Below, in pieces: positions 46,801 through 56,891 of a stretch of DNA of 64,000 nucleotides. The stretch is from an uncultured Pirellulaceae bacterium (GTDB lineage: Bacteria > Planctomycetota > Planctomycetia > Pirellulales > Pirellulaceae). How positions within the stretch are numbered: position 1 is the first letter of the stretch; each line of letters opens with the position of its first letter. Under the pieces are notes generated by a model. It worked only from the letters and a program-made list of their open reading frames with translations. It did not search any database and had not been told where the DNA came from. Made by a program: the position numbers and the translations under genes. The DNA is taken from the NCBI GenBank assembly GCA_938036435.1, contig CALHPU010000075.1, forward strand, positions 19,894 to 83,893. The letters run 5' to 3'.

Positions 46801-47706
46801 ATGCGAACAGACTTTGATCTTCAACAAATCGCCAACTTTTTGGCCGTCGCCAAAGCGGGCAACTTCACTTTAGCGGCGGCAGAAAACGGCATCTCTCAAC
46901 CAGCCCTTAGCCGTTCGATTCAAAAATTGGAACAGACTATCGGCGAGCCGCTTTTTGAAAGGCAACCGCGCGGAGTGAAGCTTACGGAGATCGGATCCTT
47001 CTTGCTGGTTCGAGCCAACCAAATTCGCGACTTGGTGGACGACACGTTTGCGGAACTGAACGAAGCTAGCGATCGAGTACAAATTCGCTTGGCCGTGATT
47101 CCAACGATTGCTCCCTATTTGCTGCCGACGGTGCTTAAGAAGTTTCGCAGTCGACACCCAGAAATAAAGATTCAGGTTCAAGAAGACACCACGCAGAACA
47201 TCGTCAGGCGATGCAAAGACGGTGAGGTTGACTTAGCCATCTTAGCCTTGCCGGTCAAAGGAAAATATCTGGAGACCGAGCCACTGTTCGATGAGGAACT
47301 GGTTCTAGTAATTCCCAAAGGCCACGCATTGGAAAAGAAAAAACGCATCCGCCTTTCAGACATCCAAGAGTTTCCATTTATTTCGCTTGACCAGCAACAT
47401 TGTCTTTCGGACAACATTGCCGAATTTTGTAATCGGCAGTCGATCGCTCCGGTAACGATCGAGCGTACTAATCAGTTGACTACCATTCAGGAACTTGTCG
47501 CGCTCCAACATGGCATATCCATCATCCCCGCTATGGCTCAGCAACTGGACAAAAGCAAGCAGCGCGTTTACCGCCCGTTCTCTGGCGAGAAGCCCGCGCG
47601 TACGATTGCGCTACTTCGAAACCCTTACCGCTACGAGCATCGATTCGTCGCGTTGTTCAAGCAGTACATGAGAGAATTTGCAAAAGAGACAAAACGAAAA
47701 CAGTAA
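46801..47706 (+). CDS. oxyR: OxyR-type LysR-family peroxide regulator
   Basis: 301 residues. The N-terminal LysR HTH is FLAVAKAGNFTLAAAENGIS, QPALSRSIQKLE. The effector domain carries two cysteines, C201 and C210, in HCLSDNIAEFC. They have exactly the spacing of the redox pair C199/C208 of E. coli OxyR and the same HCL-D...FC pattern. Peroxide should form a disulfide and switch it to activator. It is divergent from katG, with 184 bases between; TATAAT at 46711-46716 may be a -10 box for one direction. Regulation of katG is the obvious role. Confidence 0.92.
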   Translation: MRTDFDLQQIANFLAVAKAGNFTLAAAENGISQPALSRSIQKLEQTIGEPLFERQPRGVKLTEIGSFLLVRANQIRDLVDDTFAELNEASDRVQIRLAVIPTIAPYLLPTVLKKFRSRHPEIKIQVQEDTTQNIVRRCKDGEVDLAILALPVKGKYLETEPLFDEELVLVIPKGHALEKKKRIRLSDIQEFPFISLDQQHCLSDNIAEFCNRQSIAPVTIERTNQLTTIQELVALQHGISIIPAMAQQLDKSKQRVYRPFSGEKPARTIALLRNPYRYEHRFVALFKQYMREFAKETKRKQ

Positions 47707-47838
47707 TCGCGGCTGTGGTTGGATGCCGGCGACTTTTTCGGCTATCGACTCTGGCAAAACCACTAGCCGCCAGTAAGAATGTACTCTTGCATCACCCAGC
47801 CTTTCTCGGTCGCAATCGACACTCTAAGAAAGTACAAG

Positions 47839-49593
47839 ATGAAAACTCGATCTCTTCGCTATTTCCTTCTGCTGATTGTTTTGTTGGCCTTTGAGGGTAA
47901 CGTCCAAGCTCAACACGAATCCGATTCGCTTGATCCGTATGCTCATGAAACAGAAGCGCAACGAGACGCGCGGATGGCTTGGTTTCGCGAAGCAAAGTTC
48001 GGACTGTTCATTCACTGGGGCGTTTACGCTGTTCCGGCAGGAACTTACAAGGGTGAGAAGATTAAGGGAATTGGCGAATGGATCATGAAACGAGGCAGGA
48101 TTCCCGTGGCCGAGTACCGGGCCTATGCCAAAGAGTTTAACCCAGTGCAATACGATCCTGACGCGTGGGTGCAGCTGGCCAAAGAAGCCGGCATGAAGTA
48201 CATCGTGATCACATCAAAGCATCACGACGGTTTTGCGTTGTTCGATTCAAAAGTATCCGAGTGGGACGTGGTCGATGCATCTCCTTACGGGAAAGACCTG
48301 ATCGCACCGTTGGCAGCGGCCTGTGAGAAACATGGGCTTAAGCTGGGGCTCTATTACTCTCAGGCTCAAGACTGGAACCAAGGCGGTGCAAGCGGCGGTT
48401 GGGATCCGGCTCAGAAACGCGACATGGATGAATACATTCGCGATACTGCCGTTCCTCAAATCCGAGAAATTTTGACTCAGTACAACCCCGACATTCTTTG
48501 GTGGGACACACCTCACAAAATGACCAACGAGCGCGCCGAACAGTTTTTGCCGTTGCTTAAACTTAGGCCCGGCATCATCCATAACAACCGTTTGGGCGGA
48601 GACTACAAGGGAGACATCTCTACGCCCGAACAGCATATTCCGGGCACGGGTCTACCGGGCGATTGGGAATCTTGCATGACGATGAACACGACGTGGGGAT
48701 TCAAGAGCTACGACCAAGACTGGAAAAGTTCCGAAACATTGATTCAAAACCTCGTCGATATCGCCAGCAAAGGTGGCAACTACTTGCTGAATGTTGGACC
48801 GACCAAAGAAGGACTGATCCCCGAACCTAGCATTGAGCGCTTGAAGGCGATTGGAAAATGGATGAAGGTCAACAGCGCATCGATCTATGGCACAACGGCC
48901 AGTCCCGTCCGCACACCGACTTGGGGACGCGTCACCACGCGCGAAGAAGATGGCAAGGCAACGCTCTATCTCAACGTGTTTGACTGGCCAACTGATGGAA
49001 AGATCTTTCTTCCGATCATCACCGAAACCGAAGACTGTTACCTGCTGGCTGATGATAGCCGCCATTTTGAAACAACAACCGACGAGCGTGGTACGACGGT
49101 CATGCTAACAGGATCAGCGTCGGATCCGATAAGCTCCCCTATCATCCTTAAACTTGCCGGCTTGGCGGTGGTGAGCGAGGCAGACAAAATTCTACAGCAA
49201 GAGGACGGCACGGTGTTGCTGCCCGCACAGAAGTCGATACTGAATAATCTAAATGGCTCACACACCGCCTACGACGCAGACTTGGATAGTATTGTGAACT
49301 GGGAACATGAATAAGCATCGGTAGATTGGGACTTCAAAGTCAACAAGCCCGGCAAGTACCGAATCACTTTGCTGGCTGCTTGCCAAAAGGATAGCCGAAT
49401 CAGAATTTCAATCGGCAAGAGGTATCAGAAACCATTGGTGGCCGCGACCGGGGGCTTGGAGAACTTTCAATCGATTGATGCGGGGACGCTTGCGATTGAC
49501 CAAACCGGCGACGTAACGATTCACTTGGCGCCAGTCAAAAAACAATGGGCAGCCACCAACTTACGTTCTGTCGAATTGGCATTAGAAAAATAG
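47839..49593 (+). pseudogene. GH29 alpha-L-fucosidase interrupted by an in-frame stop at 49312-49314
   Basis: From ATG 47839 the open part gives 491 residues: signal peptide (LLLIVLLAFEGNVQAQ), a GH29 catalytic barrel (KFGLFIHWGVYAVPAGTY, SKHHDGFALFDS, probable nucleophile Asp223 in PDILWWDTP) and beta domains (LYLNVFDWPTDGKIFLP). A TAA ends it at 49314. The same frame continues without break for 92 codons to TAG 49593, reading ASVDWDFKVNKPGKYRIT and later VTIHLAPVKK, a normal beta-sandwich module. GAA to TAA is one base change. The catalytic part may still work; loss of only the C-terminal module, readthrough, or sequence error are possible. The enzyme releases terminal fucose. Confidence 0.8.
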
Positions 49594-49973
49594 GCGGGCG
49601 CGGGCGTCTTCGTTTCAAACAGTTGCCTATGGTAAGAAGTGGGACGGTTGAGGTTCAAAACTTAACAGTGATGCGCAGTATCTTTGCTCGTTACGGATGC
49701 CGTGTCGTACATTTTTCTTCGATTCTTTTGAGGTGATGGTGCAGAAACTAAGGGAAGGAACGTCAGACCGGCTCCGATTCAATTACTCGGTGAATACTTC
49801 ATCTTTTAGCACGATTTCTTAGGTTATGTCAGAATTGTGTCCGTTGAGGCCATGAAGTCGTTAGCAAATGAAACGTCAGCTTACTTTCGCTCCACAGCCC
49901 AATCGGTTAACTTTTTCGAGGGTTACTCCTGAATTGGTCCCCGTGAGACGGCAATTCAAGAAAGAAGCTGCTC
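49594..49973. other. 380-base intergenic region
   Basis: No gene, repeat or clear promoter was recognised between the fucosidase and the PEP-CTERM protease gene. Confidence 0.4.
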
Positions 49974-51014
49974 ATGAAAAAGTTTAAAGTCACGGCATGC
50001 ATTTCACTAATGCTCTTTGCCGCTGTGATCTCTCTGTCTCCCAAGTCGCAGGCCCAGCTTGTTCTGGACTTCACGGGTGACACTTTTTTTGACAACAACC
50101 CAGTCGCATTAGCGGCATTGCAAGCCGCGACGGCAGACATCAACGCGGCTGTCGACTTCAGCTGTTTGGATGCAATTAGCAATGATGTGATCACGGGTGT
50201 CGATGGAGGAGTAAACGTAAATTTCGACTTTCGCACCATTTACACCAACCCGGCAGACGGACTTCCGATAACGGTCCAAAATACAACAATCCCAGCTGGC
50301 CAGATCAACATTTACGCAGGCGCGCGAACATTTGGCGGAAACATATTGGGCCAGGGTGGTCCCGCTGGCACCGGTTTGAGCGGCAGCGGTTTTGTTTTGC
50401 CCGGCGCAGGTGGTTCGCCCCCTCTGGCGGTTGCTGATGCGGTCGCCAACGAGCAACACAGCCGAAACGCCGGGCCAGTAATCGCGACGACAAGTGGCAC
50501 TTTTGCCGGTGGTAATTTTGCTTTTGATCTAGGCGTCCATTCTGGAAACATTGCATTCGATGACGACGCCAGTTGGCACTTTGACCACACAACGACGGTG
50601 TCTCCGGGCACAAGCGATTTTTACACCGTCGCCTTACATGAACTTTTACATGCGATCGGTGTCGGCACTTCTGATACGTGGAATTCTTTGGTCTCTGGCA
50701 GCAATTATTTAGGCGCCGAGGGAATTGCGGCCAACGGCGGCAGTGGTGCCGGGTTACTTTCTAGTGATGGAGAGCACTTGGCCCTAAATGTCATGAGTAG
50801 CCGGATTTCCGATGGCCTAACCCAAACCGCAGTACTGGATCCCGCTCTGACGCAAGGCACGAGAAGAACACTGACCGAACTGGACCTCGCCTTGCTGCGT
50901 GACATTGGTTACAAGACGATCGATGTTTCTGCTGTTCCTGAGCCAACGGGCATTGCTTTGATTGCCCTAGGAGGCGTCTTGCTTTTTAGTCGCCGCCGAA
51001 AGTTGGCGGTGTAG
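49974..51014 (+). CDS. Secreted zinc metalloprotease-like protein with PEP-CTERM anchor
   Basis: 346 residues. Signal peptide (ACISLMLFAAVISLSPKSQAQ), then a Gly/Ala-rich beta domain and the zinc motif HELLHAIGVG (H222, E223, H226) of gluzincin or metzincin type, followed by a candidate Met-turn (LNVMSS). The C-terminus has the exosortase sorting signal VPEPTGIALIALGG-VLLF-SRRRK. The protein should be exported, then cut and fixed or released by an exosortase. It matches a group of PEP-CTERM metalloprotease-like proteins; the substrate is unknown. The last codons and stop are duplicated in tandem just downstream. Confidence 0.85.
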   Translation: MKKFKVTACISLMLFAAVISLSPKSQAQLVLDFTGDTFFDNNPVALAALQAATADINAAVDFSCLDAISNDVITGVDGGVNVNFDFRTIYTNPADGLPITVQNTTIPAGQINIYAGARTFGGNILGQGGPAGTGLSGSGFVLPGAGGSPPLAVADAVANEQHSRNAGPVIATTSGTFAGGNFAFDLGVHSGNIAFDDDASWHFDHTTTVSPGTSDFYTVALHELLHAIGVGTSDTWNSLVSGSNYLGAEGIAANGGSGAGLLSSDGEHLALNVMSSRISDGLTQTAVLDPALTQGTRRTLTELDLALLRDIGYKTIDVSAVPEPTGIALIALGGVLLFSRRRKLAV

Positions 51015-51041
51015 AATTTCCGTTGGCGGTGTAGAATTTTC
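51002..51041. repeat. 20-bp tandem duplication over the stop codon
   Basis: GTTGGCGGTGTAGAATTTCC (51002-51021) is followed at once by a copy with one difference in the last bases (51022-51041). The first copy holds the stop TAG of the metalloprotease gene. Confidence 0.7.
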
Positions 51042-51192
51042 GACATCGCCGCGGTGAAAATCCAAGGCCGAGGGTCGCGTTGTTCGTCGATCTATTTCGT
51101 TGAAGATCATTGGTCTAGTGTTACCAGCCCACGATTCATCGCCTCGATAACCTCATTGTTGCCTGCCGTTATATAAGCGACACTAACAGATC

Positions 51193-54100
51193 TTAAATCA
51201 GGCCGGGCGTTTCCAGTTCATTACCTTCGCCGTTGCCCTCAGTTGCAAAGAAGTTATCCACGTCCGTGCGATTGGACTTCAAAAAACTTGTCCCCGTCAC
51301 CTGCACGTCCGAAGAGTAACTCACCTCGATCGGAGATAAAGGAGAACGCTCACCGTCTGCGCCGTACCAATAAATTCGGTTCCCATCGACAGTCACGTTA
51401 TGGGCATTGCGAACAGAAATCGCGGCCTTGCCCCACAATCGAAATGTGTTGTCTAGAATCGCTAAATTCGTAACCCCGAAATTTAATCGGTCGACCACTT
51501 GCCGACCGAACTCTCTGCCCAACTGAGTGCTGTCGATCTGGAACGAGATGACTCCGGTGGCATAATCCTGAGACAGATACTCGCGGCTGAATCCGATACC
51601 GTTGAAGCGATTGTTTTGGATCAGAACGTCGTTGGGTAAATTCCCTAGTGGCCAGCTCGCTTCGTTGTGTCCCGCGATCGCTGCATCGCTTAGCCCGCTG
51701 TAAAGGCTGTCTAATATTTGTACGTTCTCCGCCATCAAGAAAGTCCCGTAGCGGCGAGTGTTGCGGAATTGTGACCCTTGGACCATAAAGTTTTTCGAAA
51801 GGTCACGATTGAAGATCTGCGTGTCGTCTCCGAAGCGCTCTACATCGGATTGAATGTAAGCTCTAGCCGCGGAATCAATGGGCTGATCAAACGTCAATTT
51901 CAACATCTTCACACCGCCGCGCTCAATCGTTCGCCCAACCGTTGCGATTCTAGCCTCTTGAATGATCTCTCCTTTGACGGGGTCAAAGAACTGTAACCGA
52001 TCGCCCGCTTGATACAGGTCACGATTAATATTCAAGATTTCGTCAAGCGTCACAGCGGTGACAATCATTTCCCGAGTGTTCAACAATCGCTGGTTGATCA
52101 CCAATGGCAACGTGTAGAAGTTTGAAACGTCGTCAGCGCCTCCAACAAAATCAGAATTCTCTACCCACGCGCCCTCGCGCGAACTCTGGACATGGAGCGC
52201 ATCGGCGCTGAGACTTCTCCAACGCCCCTCGCGAATACTCACACGACTATTAATTACGTTCAAGCGTTCTGTGCCGATCGAGGAAATAAAAGTCCCCGGC
52301 GATGACCATGCCGTTACATTGGACACAGTTACATCGTGGCTGCCGTTGAAAACTGGAGGCGCATTCGAATCGGCCTGTTCGTCGGCAAAAACACTGAAGA
52401 TGGCTGTGTTGGCTCGGCGCTGAAAGGCAATCCGGTCATTGGCAGCAACCTGCAGCAACTCCGCGGGGTCTTCAAATACGATTTTGTAATCGGTCACTGA
52501 CAATTGGATTCCCGACTGCTGCCGATTAATCTCGATAAAGTGATCGGTGTTGAACTTGGTGCGTCCTGGTACGTTCGGGTCAAGCAACGACGCGAACATC
52601 TGCGGACTGGCAGCCTCACTAAAAAATTCTCTGTCGGGGGCGACTGTGACCGATGGATCAAATCGAACGACGATCGAGTTGTCGGAAAAATTTGGAGAAC
52701 CAATCACCGTTGCTTGGGAAAACGTTGTCGCTCGATAGACGTCTTGCTCGAACGTCTTGTCCGAATAGATGTAACGCTCAACGTAATCGACGCCGAAATT
52801 CTTGAGAATGACATCGGAACTTCCGGTGATCGTGAACAAGCCAGCTAAAGGGCTTTCAACAAACAGTTGAGCACCGTTGCCTTCAATTTCCAGACCGTGG
52901 ACGTTGGTGAAATTGAATAGTGAGCGTTGGGGAAATCCGCTAGGAGCTTGGATGTTATAGATCCCAGATTGCAGCACAACCCTCACCGGGGCATCACTGT
53001 CACTGCTGGCCGCCGCCAAAGCCGCCTGATCAAATAACGATTTGAGTCCCCAATAATCGTTTGCCCGATCATTGGTGTGCAGGCCCTCAATGTTACTTGC
53101 ATAGAAAGTCACTTGAGGTGCAGGAAGCTGACGCAGCGGAAGTTCGCGCGGCAGAACTCGGACGACATCAAAATTTGCTGCGAAGTTGTCCCAGTTGTGG
53201 AAGCCACCGGCACCAAACGCAACGTAGATCTTGTCACCTTTAGAGAGTGCACCGAGACCAACGTCAAACTCAGATTCCACCAACCCGCTGGCTGTAATGT
53301 TTGTGCGAAAGGCAGCTGGATTGGCGCTGGTGCCGACCACCACTTCGACGCCGGAGGATCTTTCATCCAAGCTAAATAGACTGTTGTCGATGGCATAAAT
53401 GCCGGACTGAGGAACTGTAAACTCTGTGATCGCGAAACGGTCTTGGTAAACAGATGCACTTCCGTATCCAGTTCCCGGATGCCCGGCGAAAAGTCGTCGG
53501 CCGGGCGCATCGGGGTGAGTCACCGGGTCGGCCGAAAAACGCAAATAGTCATCTAAAACACCGCTGGGTTGGAGGTCGCCATCGGCCGTCCAAAACGGGC
53601 TGCCAGCGACCTGCGACAGCGGTCGAAAATTCTCGCTCTGGTCGATTCCACCGCTCGTTAGTTGCGGCAACGCAACAGAATTACCGACCGGATGCCAATT
53701 GTTGGGAGCATTCCACAGCAACCGCCAATTTGAGGATCCCGATTTAGAGCCCGCAGAAGATTCTTGTGCGAACGCGTCGCCGAGACTGCCGAAGTTTTGC
53801 AACAGTTTGTCATTGCGGACAAAACTGAAGTCCGTTGTGAAATAGTCAAACAGATCATTGCCGTTAGCTCCGTAGGCAATTCGAACAGAATCACCCTTGC
53901 TCAAAAAACCAAGCCGCGAGTCAAAATAGCTGATCCTGGCCGGACTTGCGATTCCCGAAGCAAGGGGAGCATCGTTGTTTACATAGACGCGGAAAGTGAC
54001 ACCGTCGCCCGAGCCATTAGGGACTTCTATTCGACTATCGGCTATCTCGTAGTAACCTGACTCTGGAACCTGCCATGTCACAACCGCATACCGATTGGGA

Positions 54101-54429
54101 TTTCTTCCTGCGTCGTCGCTCCCAACACCGGGATGTCCGCCGTATTTGTTGAGGAACAGAAATCGGCTCGAAGGATGCTCAACGGGCACCTTGTAGGTTC
54201 CATCGACATTGGACAGCGCTGTAAGGTTCCCGCCATCTGACTGCAATACTTGGGAGCCTGCGTTGAAGCTGTAGCTCCAACCATCTGTACCAAAGTCTTG
54301 GCTATAACTGGCGACCACGCCGTCGGCCGACATTAGATAACGCGGCTCCAATCGCAAAAATGAAAGCGTTTGAGCCTCCGTTTTCTTTCGCTTCTTTACA
54401 GTAGTTTTATTTGCGAGAGAGGAAAACAT
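51193..54429 (-). CDS. Large LEPR-XLL surface protein with beta-helix (GH110-like) region
   Basis: About 1078 residues from ATG 54429 (a GTG at 54480 is less likely). The N-terminus carries the planctomycete LEPR-XLL signature LRLEPRYLMSADG after a basic stretch. Two related beta-sandwich domains follow (about 40-210 and 220-430), each with VPESGYYEIADS/VPQSGIYAIDNS and GFLSKGDSVRIAYGANG/GALSKGDKIYVAFGAGG. From about 440 a right-handed beta-helix runs to the end: VHGLEIEGNGAQLFVESP, DVILKNFGVDYVERYIY, DALHVQSSREGAWVENSDF and GGADDVSNFY. That last pattern resembles GH110 alpha-1,3-galactosidases. Galactosidase activity is a hypothesis. Confidence 0.75.
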   Translation of the reverse strand: MFSSLANKTTVKKRKKTEAQTLSFLRLEPRYLMSADGVVASYSQDFGTDGWSYSFNAGSQVLQSDGGNLTALSNVDGTYKVPVEHPSSRFLFLNKYGGHPGVGSDDAGRNPNRYAVVTWQVPESGYYEIADSRIEVPNGSGDGVTFRVYVNNDAPLASGIASPARISYFDSRLGFLSKGDSVRIAYGANGNDLFDYFTTDFSFVRNDKLLQNFGSLGDAFAQESSAGSKSGSSNWRLLWNAPNNWHPVGNSVALPQLTSGGIDQSENFRPLSQVAGSPFWTADGDLQPSGVLDDYLRFSADPVTHPDAPGRRLFAGHPGTGYGSASVYQDRFAITEFTVPQSGIYAIDNSLFSLDERSSGVEVVVGTSANPAAFRTNITASGLVESEFDVGLGALSKGDKIYVAFGAGGFHNWDNFAANFDVVRVLPRELPLRQLPAPQVTFYASNIEGLHTNDRANDYWGLKSLFDQAALAAASSDSDAPVRVVLQSGIYNIQAPSGFPQRSLFNFTNVHGLEIEGNGAQLFVESPLAGLFTITGSSDVILKNFGVDYVERYIYSDKTFEQDVYRATTFSQATVIGSPNFSDNSIVVRFDPSVTVAPDREFFSEAASPQMFASLLDPNVPGRTKFNTDHFIEINRQQSGIQLSVTDYKIVFEDPAELLQVAANDRIAFQRRANTAIFSVFADEQADSNAPPVFNGSHDVTVSNVTAWSSPGTFISSIGTERLNVINSRVSIREGRWRSLSADALHVQSSREGAWVENSDFVGGADDVSNFYTLPLVINQRLLNTREMIVTAVTLDEILNINRDLYQAGDRLQFFDPVKGEIIQEARIATVGRTIERGGVKMLKLTFDQPIDSAARAYIQSDVERFGDDTQIFNRDLSKNFMVQGSQFRNTRRYGTFLMAENVQILDSLYSGLSDAAIAGHNEASWPLGNLPNDVLIQNNRFNGIGFSREYLSQDYATGVISFQIDSTQLGREFGRQVVDRLNFGVTNLAILDNTFRLWGKAAISVRNAHNVTVDGNRIYWYGADGERSPLSPIEVSYSSDVQVTGTSFLKSNRTDVDNFFATEGNGEGNELETPGLI

Positions 54430-54480
54430 AGGGAGCAGGCAGGACAAAGAGAATTGCAGACGCCCACGCGGATACGCCAC

Positions 54481-54929
54481 GTGTTTTTGGCAAGTTTAAT
54501 TGACTTAGATGACTATTGGGAAGATTTCATCCAATTTATTGAGGGTTGCCCTAAATTGCCGCGGACTTAAACGACCTAAGCTAAATCGAGGGTACACAAT
54601 GGAAACGGACCCGAAAAACGGGTGATGAAAAGCGGCTTCAATGCCATAGTTTGGCCCGTTTACGCATTTTGAATCAAACCAACACTTTACCCTATCGGCG
54701 GTCGAGACCAAACAATTTGCTTGACCCCACCGAAATAAGCCAATGGTTTCGTCAGCGTCAATCGATGCCAGCACTTACCCATTGACGATTGAGAAAGGTC
54801 AAGATTTGACGGCAAGTCATATTTTCTCAAAACGCCATTTCATAGATAATAAAGAGGGGCGGAGCCCAATATTAAAAAATCGCGCTGAACGGACGAGTAC
54901 AGCGTTTTGACAACAGCACCAACGACTCG
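54481..54929. other. 449-base divergent intergenic region
   Basis: The only notable structure is a small hairpin ACCCG-AAAAA-CGGGT at 54609-54623. The frames here give no recognisable protein. Promoters for the flanking divergent genes presumably lie here but are not clear. Confidence 0.4.
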
Positions 54930-56027
54930 ATGGACCGAGGCATGAGCGATAACCAACGACGATTTTTTTGTCGACTGCTGTTTCTGTTCTTTTGCTGCCT
55001 GCCGACCGCATTGATCGTCTACCGAGCCTGCCACCCCCGCACGCCGGAATTCTGGCAACGCACAATCCAGTCGCAGTTAGGCATCGACACCCTGATCACC
55101 GACGCGGAAACGCCCCGTCCCGGCGAGACGATTTTGCGAGGCCTGACCTTAATCGGCGGAGACGGATCGCCCATCCTGTCAGCCATCGAGACCCGTTTCG
55201 ACGAACAACATAATCGAATCACGATCAACGAACGCGTGCGACTAACCAGTCGTGGACTGACCGAACTGGCCAACAGCCTCAATCAGCGTTTGGTGGGCTC
55301 TGGCACTTGGTCGATTCGACTTGAAGATGTTGAAATCATCGATGATTCAACCGCCGGGGTAGGGCAGGGCGTTTATCTTTCGCCTGTTGAAATCGCCATT
55401 GCTCCGGACACCTCCGGTGCTCGTTTACGTCCGTCGGCCAATGCGCTTCTATCCATGAGGTTTTCTAACGGATTTGGAGCAAACGAATCCGAGAGCCCAA
55501 CGCACGACAAAGACACTCTGGTTCAATGCCGTTTTCGCTGTTTTGAAGATCCCTTGTTGACCTCGATCGATGTTGAGACCGGTCAGCAAAGTGTTCCGTG
55601 TTGGCTGGGCGCTGGATGGCTACCGCAGCTCACCGAACTTGGGCCACGGGCAACATTTGTGGGACGTTTTGGCGTCGATCCAATATCAGAAAAAAGCATT
55701 GGCCGAGTAAAGGGCCGCTTCGAACAGGTTACTCTACCGGAGGATTACGCGACGCTAGATTCAAACGCTGATCCGGCCATCGCCAGACGAACGAAATTCA
55801 GCGGCGGTTTGGGCGCGATGGAAGTGGACATGGCCTTTGATCACAACAGCCGACGCAGCCTCGCCGCGGGACAACCGCTGCAGATTGCGGCCACGTTAGA
55901 GCTGCCCGATGGTTCGCGGCATCAAGTGGTTCCCGAATACCACTTTCAGCAAGTATTGAATATCGGATCGGCGATCGGGAAAACTGTCCGGACAGCGCGG
56001 TCCCGATCCGCTTCAGCCAACTACTAG
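54930..56027 (+). CDS. Membrane-anchored protein of unknown function
   Basis: 365 residues (ATG 54942 is an alternative). A basic N-terminus and one membrane helix (RLLFLFFCCLPTALIVY) anchor a beta-rich outside domain of alternating strands (ETILRGLTLIGGDGSPILS, HNRITINERVRLTS, TWSIRLEDVEII). That pattern recalls AsmA-like or planctomycete-specific envelope proteins, but no motif is decisive. The end is Arg/Ser-rich. A MITE-like element begins just before the stop codon region (56024). Confidence 0.65.
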   Translation: MDRGMSDNQRRFFCRLLFLFFCCLPTALIVYRACHPRTPEFWQRTIQSQLGIDTLITDAETPRPGETILRGLTLIGGDGSPILSAIETRFDEQHNRITINERVRLTSRGLTELANSLNQRLVGSGTWSIRLEDVEIIDDSTAGVGQGVYLSPVEIAIAPDTSGARLRPSANALLSMRFSNGFGANESESPTHDKDTLVQCRFRCFEDPLLTSIDVETGQQSVPCWLGAGWLPQLTELGPRATFVGRFGVDPISEKSIGRVKGRFEQVTLPEDYATLDSNADPAIARRTKFSGGLGAMEVDMAFDHNSRRSLAAGQPLQIAATLELPDGSRHQVVPEYHFQQVLNIGSAIGKTVRTARSRSASANY

Positions 56028-56154
56028 TGGTCTGTCAACATTTAATTTTAGGGTAGCTGGATTCGCCAGAATTCTGTTCAGCAGTATAAAACCGAAGTCT
56101 GGCGACTCCGGCTACGATGACACACTCTAACTTCCATCCCTGACAAACCACTAG
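56024..56154 (-). mobile_element. 131-bp MITE-like element, copy 2 (inverted)
   Basis: Reverse complement of 11611-11741 with two base differences. Ends are CTAGTGGTCTGTCA and TGACAAACCACTAG. Its left end overlaps the last bases and stop of the preceding gene (TAG within CTAG at 56024-56027), so insertion may have supplied that stop. Confidence 0.8.
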
Positions 56155-56207
56155 TATTTTGAACCAACTCGGCGAGCGGCCTTTTGACCAACTCGCCTTG
56201 TCGTTTT

Positions 56208-56891
56208 TTAGTTACCGCCAAAGTTGCTGCCGAAGAAAGCCGCTTGATCCTCTTCGCTAGGTTGAAGGTTGTCTCGGATAGACGAGCCCTCAGAATCAAG
56301 ATTTTCGAAGTTCTCTCTCAAACTATCGAAGGCACCGCTATCGTCATCGCTTTGGTCGCGGTTGATTGCAGAATCTTGCTCGTCTCGAACACGTGAACGA
56401 AAGTCGCTGTCTTCGGCAGCTTCGTCAAGGTCCAGTTCGTCTTCGAAATCACGTTCTTCCAGATCCCTCCCGAACTGAGATTCGCTCTTGTTGACTGGCT
56501 CAAACGAAGGTGTCACAGTCGTCCCCGGTACACTTTCGAATACTGAGTATCCGTCAGCTTGGGTTCCCGTATAAACCGAATGAGGTATCGCTTCATTACT
56601 GCGGCCACCGATTGCATATCCGGCGTTGAAGTCACCGTAGCGACCGCCGGGCTGATTTCGCGAAACAAGATAAGAATTGTTGGCGCTGTAGGGGTTGTAG
56701 TAGTCCGTGTGTGGGCCAGGCGTGCGGCAGTGATACCCGTTGCCATAGCCCAGACCTAGAAACCGCCCCAACTCTTGCCCGGGCAAACGACGAAAATACT
56801 GAGCTTGGCTTTCGGATTCGAATAAAAAGCATCCAAAAATTGCCACGAAAGAAAAAGCAAACAGCACGCGGGCAGTCTTTGTTAGGGTCAT
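56208..56891 (-). CDS. Small secreted acidic protein of unknown function
   Basis: About 227 residues from ATG 56891; the longer frame above is His/Arg-rich and unlikely. Signal peptide (VLFAFSFVAIFGCFLFESESQAQ), then a Tyr/Gly/Asn-rich stretch (LGLGYGNGYHCRTPGPHTDY, YNPYSANNSYLVSRNQPGG). The end is very acidic and disordered (DLEERDFEDELDLDEAAEDS). This composition suggests an extracytoplasmic structural or binding protein; no domain is recognised. Confidence 0.65.
   Translation of the reverse strand: MTLTKTARVLFAFSFVAIFGCFLFESESQAQYFRRLPGQELGRFLGLGYGNGYHCRTPGPHTDYYNPYSANNSYLVSRNQPGGRYGDFNAGYAIGGRSNEAIPHSVYTGTQADGYSVFESVPGTTVTPSFEPVNKSESQFGRDLEERDFEDELDLDEAAEDSDFRSRVRDEQDSAINRDQSDDDSGAFDSLRENFENLDSEGSSIRDNLQPSEEDQAAFFGSNFGGN

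Noticed and set aside
49369..49593. A separate small gene after the fucosidase
   Set aside because: It is in the same frame as the fucosidase with no own start or ribosome site; it is better explained as the cut-off end of that gene.
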